DNA of 7,764 bases from an uncultured Chloroflexota bacterium (GTDB lineage: Bacteria; Chloroflexota; Limnocylindria; Limnocylindrales; CSP1-4). Below the pieces are notes generated by a model that was given only the letters and a program-made list of their open reading frames with translations, did not search any database and was not told the origin of the DNA. The stretch covers positions 1-7,764 of the forward strand of contig CAIXZV010000239.1 of the NCBI GenBank assembly GCA_903924005.1. The letters run 5' to 3'. The number at the start of each line of letters is the position of its first letter. Position 1 is the stretch's first letter. A program made the translations under genes and the position numbers. Positions 5,477 to 7,764 of the stretch are shown here, one piece after another.

Positions 5477-6761
5477 GCAGCCGACTTCCCCTCGCCAGGA
5501 CAACCCCGAACGCCACCTTGATGTGGGCCTGGTCGACAGCCTGCGGGCACGCCTGGATCTCGAGCCGACGACCATGCTCGGCCTAGCGCTGGCGGTGGTT
5601 GCCTTCGCCGTCTACTGGCTGTCAAACAAGGCTTTTGACGCCGGGCGAGGCGACTTCTTCTATCTCGCTGACGCCTTCCTCCACGGCCACACCTGGATCG
5701 CCTCGGCGCTCGGGGGCAACGATGTCATCTACGTGGGCAGCCACGTGTATGTGCCATTTGCGCCCTTTCCCGCCATCGTGCTGATGCCGCTGGTCGCCAT
5801 CACCGGACCGGTGACAGCAGACCAGTGGGAGTCCGGGATCAACGCGGGTCTGGCGGCGGCGGTTGTGGCGCTGGCGTGGTGGGCGTCAGGTCGGATCGGC
5901 GTCAGGCAGATTGGCGATCGCCTGATGCTGGCAACCCTCCTGGGGTTCTCCACACAGATCTGGTGGGTCACCACCCGCGGAGGTGTCTGGCACACGGGTC
6001 ATCTGGTGGCCACGATCCTGCTGCTGTTGCTCATCGGCGAGATGTTTGGCCGACGCAGGCCCGTGCTGTTGGGTCTCCTGGTGGGCGCAGCCTTCCTCAC
6101 GCGGCCGCCAACCGCGTTTGCAGCCCCGGCGGTGGCCTTGTGGCTGTTGGATCCGGCGAGCGTTGGCGCCGCCCGCATCGCGCTGGCGGAGCGGGTCAAC
6201 CGCCTGCCGTGGCGCGTCTGGGTGTTCCTTGCGGTTGGCGCCGCCCCCATGCTTGCCGGCTTCTTCATCTACAACTACCTGCGCTTTGGATCGCCGCTTG
6301 AATCGGGCTATGCGCTTGCGACGCTGCCAGACTGGCTCCAGGCGCTCCGCGACCAGGGGCTCTTCTCGCTGGCCCACGTGCGGATGAACGTGGACTACCT
6401 GTTCCTCAAGCTGCCCGCCCTGATCCCCGAGTTCCCGTGGTTCCGGCCGGACGGGCTTGGCATGTCTGTCTTCATCACCAGCCCGGGCCTGCTGCTTGCT
6501 GCGCGCGCTCCGTGGCGGGATCACCGCTCATGGCTGCTGCTCTTCGCCGCGGTCCTGATCTTGATCCCCACGCTGCTCTACTACGGCGGCGGCTGGCTTC
6601 AATACGGCTACCGCTACTTCCTGGACTCCATCCCGTTTGTCTGGGCGCTGGTTGCGATGGGTGTCGTGCACCGCGGGTCCTTGCGCTGGTGGTCGCGGAC
6701 GCTTATCTGGTTTGGCGTCCTGATTGGTCTGGCCGGCGTGTACTGGGCCTACCACCTGTAG
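5475..6761 (+). CDS. Multi-spanning GT-C-like membrane protein (GT39/ArnT-like type), substrate unknown
   Basis: A 428-residue protein with a polar N-terminus of about 33 residues and roughly ten hydrophobic segments. The first helix (about 34-52) is followed by AGRGDFFYLADAFLHGHTWI (57-75), whose acidic loop (Asp60, with Asp56 nearby) matches the position of the catalytic Asp in GT-C enzymes. Further landmarks: VTTRGGVWHTGHLVA (165-179), AAFLTRPPTAFAAPA (205-219), FFIYNYLRFGSPLESGYAL (263-281) and, near the end, GWLQYGYRYFLDSIPF (373-388). The tail pattern YGYRYFLDSIP resembles conserved bacterial membrane proteins usually left as hypothetical or loosely called GT39-like; I recognise the style, not a characterised member. 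It is not GT87: YPP, GN and KxxPG are absent. It starts four bases after the preceding stop with little Shine-Dalgarno, so it is probably co-transcribed and coupled. Role inferred: another lipid-linked-sugar transferase acting outside the membrane. Confidence 0.72.
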   Translation: MQPTSPRQDNPERHLDVGLVDSLRARLDLEPTTMLGLALAVVAFAVYWLSNKAFDAGRGDFFYLADAFLHGHTWIASALGGNDVIYVGSHVYVPFAPFPAIVLMPLVAITGPVTADQWESGINAGLAAAVVALAWWASGRIGVRQIGDRLMLATLLGFSTQIWWVTTRGGVWHTGHLVATILLLLLIGEMFGRRRPVLLGLLVGAAFLTRPPTAFAAPAVALWLLDPASVGAARIALAERVNRLPWRVWVFLAVGAAPMLAGFFIYNYLRFGSPLESGYALATLPDWLQALRDQGLFSLAHVRMNVDYLFLKLPALIPEFPWFRPDGLGMSVFITSPGLLLAARAPWRDHRSWLLLFAAVLILIPTLLYYGGGWLQYGYRYFLDSIPFVWALVAMGVVHRGSLRWWSRTLIWFGVLIGLAGVYWAYHL

Positions 6762-6782
6762 GGCTCCCACAGTGCGCGGTGT

Positions 6783-6788
6783 TATCCT
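6783..6788 (+). promoter_or_regulatory. Putative -10 (TATCCT) for a leaderless transcript of the GNAT gene
   Basis: TATCCT ends six bases before GTG 6795, with no Shine-Dalgarno between. It is the third TANNNT hexamer at this distance from a start in the window. It would let the last gene be transcribed separately from the glycosyltransferase run 33 bases upstream. No clear -35. Confidence 0.35.
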
Positions 6789-6794
6789 CCGCCG

Positions 6795-7764
6795 GTGCCC
6801 CCTGTGCCTGTGACCGGCAACGTCCCCGCTCTGAGCGGTGAACGTGCGAACAGCCTGCGGCCCGTGCGACGGCCGTTTGACGCTATCGATCCTGCGGTCT
6901 GGGACGCCCTTGTCGCGGCCAGCCCGTGGGCCACGCCGTTCTCGCGCTGGGCGCTGCACCAAGCCTGGTGGGATGCCTACGGCGACAACGCCCACGAGGA
7001 GACCGTTGTCCTCGTCCCGTCGGGCGGGCCTGATGACGCAACCCCGGTCGCCATCGCCCCGCTCATGCACCGCCACGAGGTGGAGCCGCGCGACGTGGAG
7101 TTGCGGACCTCGCTGCGCCACACGGAGGGCGCGGTGCTCACGCCCGTTGCGGCCGATGCCAAGGCGATCTTCTTTGGCGCCAGCTACCACGCGGACTACG
7201 CCACGCTGCTGGCGGCGCCGGAGCATCTCGCCGCCGCCGCCGATGCCGTGGCCGAATACGCAGCGATGGGCGATCCCGAGCATCCACAGCCATGGGACGC
7301 GGTGGACATGCGTCGCCTGCGGACCGGTGACCCGGCGATGGACGCCCTGGCTGCGGCCTTTGGCGCCCGCGAGATCCAATATGGCTGGACCCTCAACATC
7401 GAGCAAGAGGACGTCTGTCCCGTTGCCGCCCTGCCAGTGGGTGGCACCATCGACGACTACCTGGGCGCGTTGGGCAAGAAGGAGCGGCACGAGATCCGGC
7501 GCAAGGTTCGGCGCGCCGAGGCAGTCGGCGATGTGGCGCTGGTGGACTCAGCTGATCCCATTGCGGACCTGCCCGCGTTCATTGACCTCCACCAGAAGCG
7601 CTGGGGCGCGGACGGGCTCTTTCCCGACACCCCGGGCGGCGACCAGAGCCGCCATTTCTTCCGGCGCCTGTTCGAGCTCTTCGGCCCGGATGGACCGCTC
7701 CACCTTGCGTTTCTCACGGTTGGCGACAACCGGATCGCCGCCTGCGTCTCATTTGAGACAGACG
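6795..7764 (+). CDS. BioF2/FemAB-like GNAT acyltransferase, C-terminus cut by window edge
   Basis: Open from GTG 6795 to the window end: 323 codons, no stop. The N-terminal half reads like the first domain of FemAB/CelD-type proteins: DPAVWDALVAASPWATPFSR (32-51) and WALHQAWWDAYGD (52-64), then a strand with APLMHRHE. The second half carries the best markers: LGALGKKERHEIRRKVRRAE (223-242), the basic helix typical of Acetyltransf_6 (BioF2-like) proteins, then FIDLHQKRWGADGLF (262-276), and GPLHLAFLTVGDNRIAACVS (300-319), the start of the acyl-CoA/acyl-donor fold. Related proteins acylate or aminoacylate envelope polysaccharides and peptidoglycan. Next to glycosyltransferases it may modify the locus product; that is inference. 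GTG 6795 follows TATCCT by six bases; GTG 6804 and 6810 are alternatives. The first in-frame ATG is at codon 91, too late. The missing tail should complete the GNAT domain. Confidence 0.8.
   Translation, partial: MPPVPVTGNVPALSGERANSLRPVRRPFDAIDPAVWDALVAASPWATPFSRWALHQAWWDAYGDNAHEETVVLVPSGGPDDATPVAIAPLMHRHEVEPRDVELRTSLRHTEGAVLTPVAADAKAIFFGASYHADYATLLAAPEHLAAAADAVAEYAAMGDPEHPQPWDAVDMRRLRTGDPAMDALAAAFGAREIQYGWTLNIEQEDVCPVAALPVGGTIDDYLGALGKKERHEIRRKVRRAEAVGDVALVDSADPIADLPAFIDLHQKRWGADGLFPDTPGGDQSRHFFRRLFELFGPDGPLHLAFLTVGDNRIAACVSFETD

Noticed and set aside
6759..6794. Readthrough fusion of the GT-C-like protein and the GNAT protein, which share a frame across one TAG
   Set aside because: Same frame by chance is one in three. 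The linker is short and nondescript, the GNAT gene has its own GTG with a TANNNT before it, and no readthrough context is visible.
6528..7490. Long minus-strand open frame opposite the GNAT gene
   Set aside because: Its translation is Arg/Gly/His-rich without recognisable motifs, while the plus frame has clear BioF2-like GNAT motifs.
1..7764. tRNA, rRNA, CRISPR, insertion sequence or phage features
   Set aside because: Reading both strands I found no tRNA-like cloverleaf, no spaced direct-repeat array, no transposase and no terminal inverted repeats. Nearly all bases are in the eight genes.

Overview
The window is very GC-rich, with G or C at most third codon positions. It is coding almost end to end: eight protein genes, two of them cut by the window edges, and no intergenic gap longer than about 90 bases. 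I see no RNA gene, insertion sequence, phage gene or CRISPR array. The base composition, frequent GTG starts, scarcity of Shine-Dalgarno sequences and style of the membrane proteins suggest a free-living high-GC bacterium. My best guess is Chloroflexota, possibly Actinomycetota; this is a weak inference with no marker gene behind it.

Layout. A minus-strand gene (1-577, C-terminus cut) encodes a GT87/DUF2029-type membrane glycosyltransferase. It is divergent from a plus-strand pair (671-1588 and 1585-2496) of compact GT87-like paralogs that overlap by four bases. The second of these converges on a minus-strand GT87-like gene (2511-3437), and the stop codons of both lie in the two arms of one small hairpin. 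That minus gene is divergent from a plus-strand run: a polyprenyl-phosphate hexose synthase-like GT2 enzyme (3499-4299), a full-length GT87 protein (4301-5470), a second kind of multi-spanning GT-C-like membrane protein (5475-6761) and a BioF2/FemAB-like GNAT acyltransferase (6795 to the window end, truncated).

How the parts may work together (inference). The cytosolic GT2 enzyme would load a hexose onto a polyprenyl phosphate. After flipping, the GT-C membrane enzymes (five GT87-like, one other) would use that lipid-linked sugar to decorate a glycolipid, glycan or protein on the outer face of the membrane. The GNAT-like protein could acylate the product or one of its precursors. Substrate and product cannot be read from the sequence. 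The density of diverged GT87 paralogs, four of which belong to or resemble an unusually short form, makes this look like an uncharacterised envelope-glycan locus.

Expression. Three genes not preceded by a close co-directional gene (GTG 3437 minus, ATG 3499 plus, GTG 6795 plus) lack a Shine-Dalgarno sequence. Each carries a TANNNT hexamer ending 6-7 bases before the start codon, as expected for leaderless transcripts. The first minus gene instead has a strong Shine-Dalgarno sequence.
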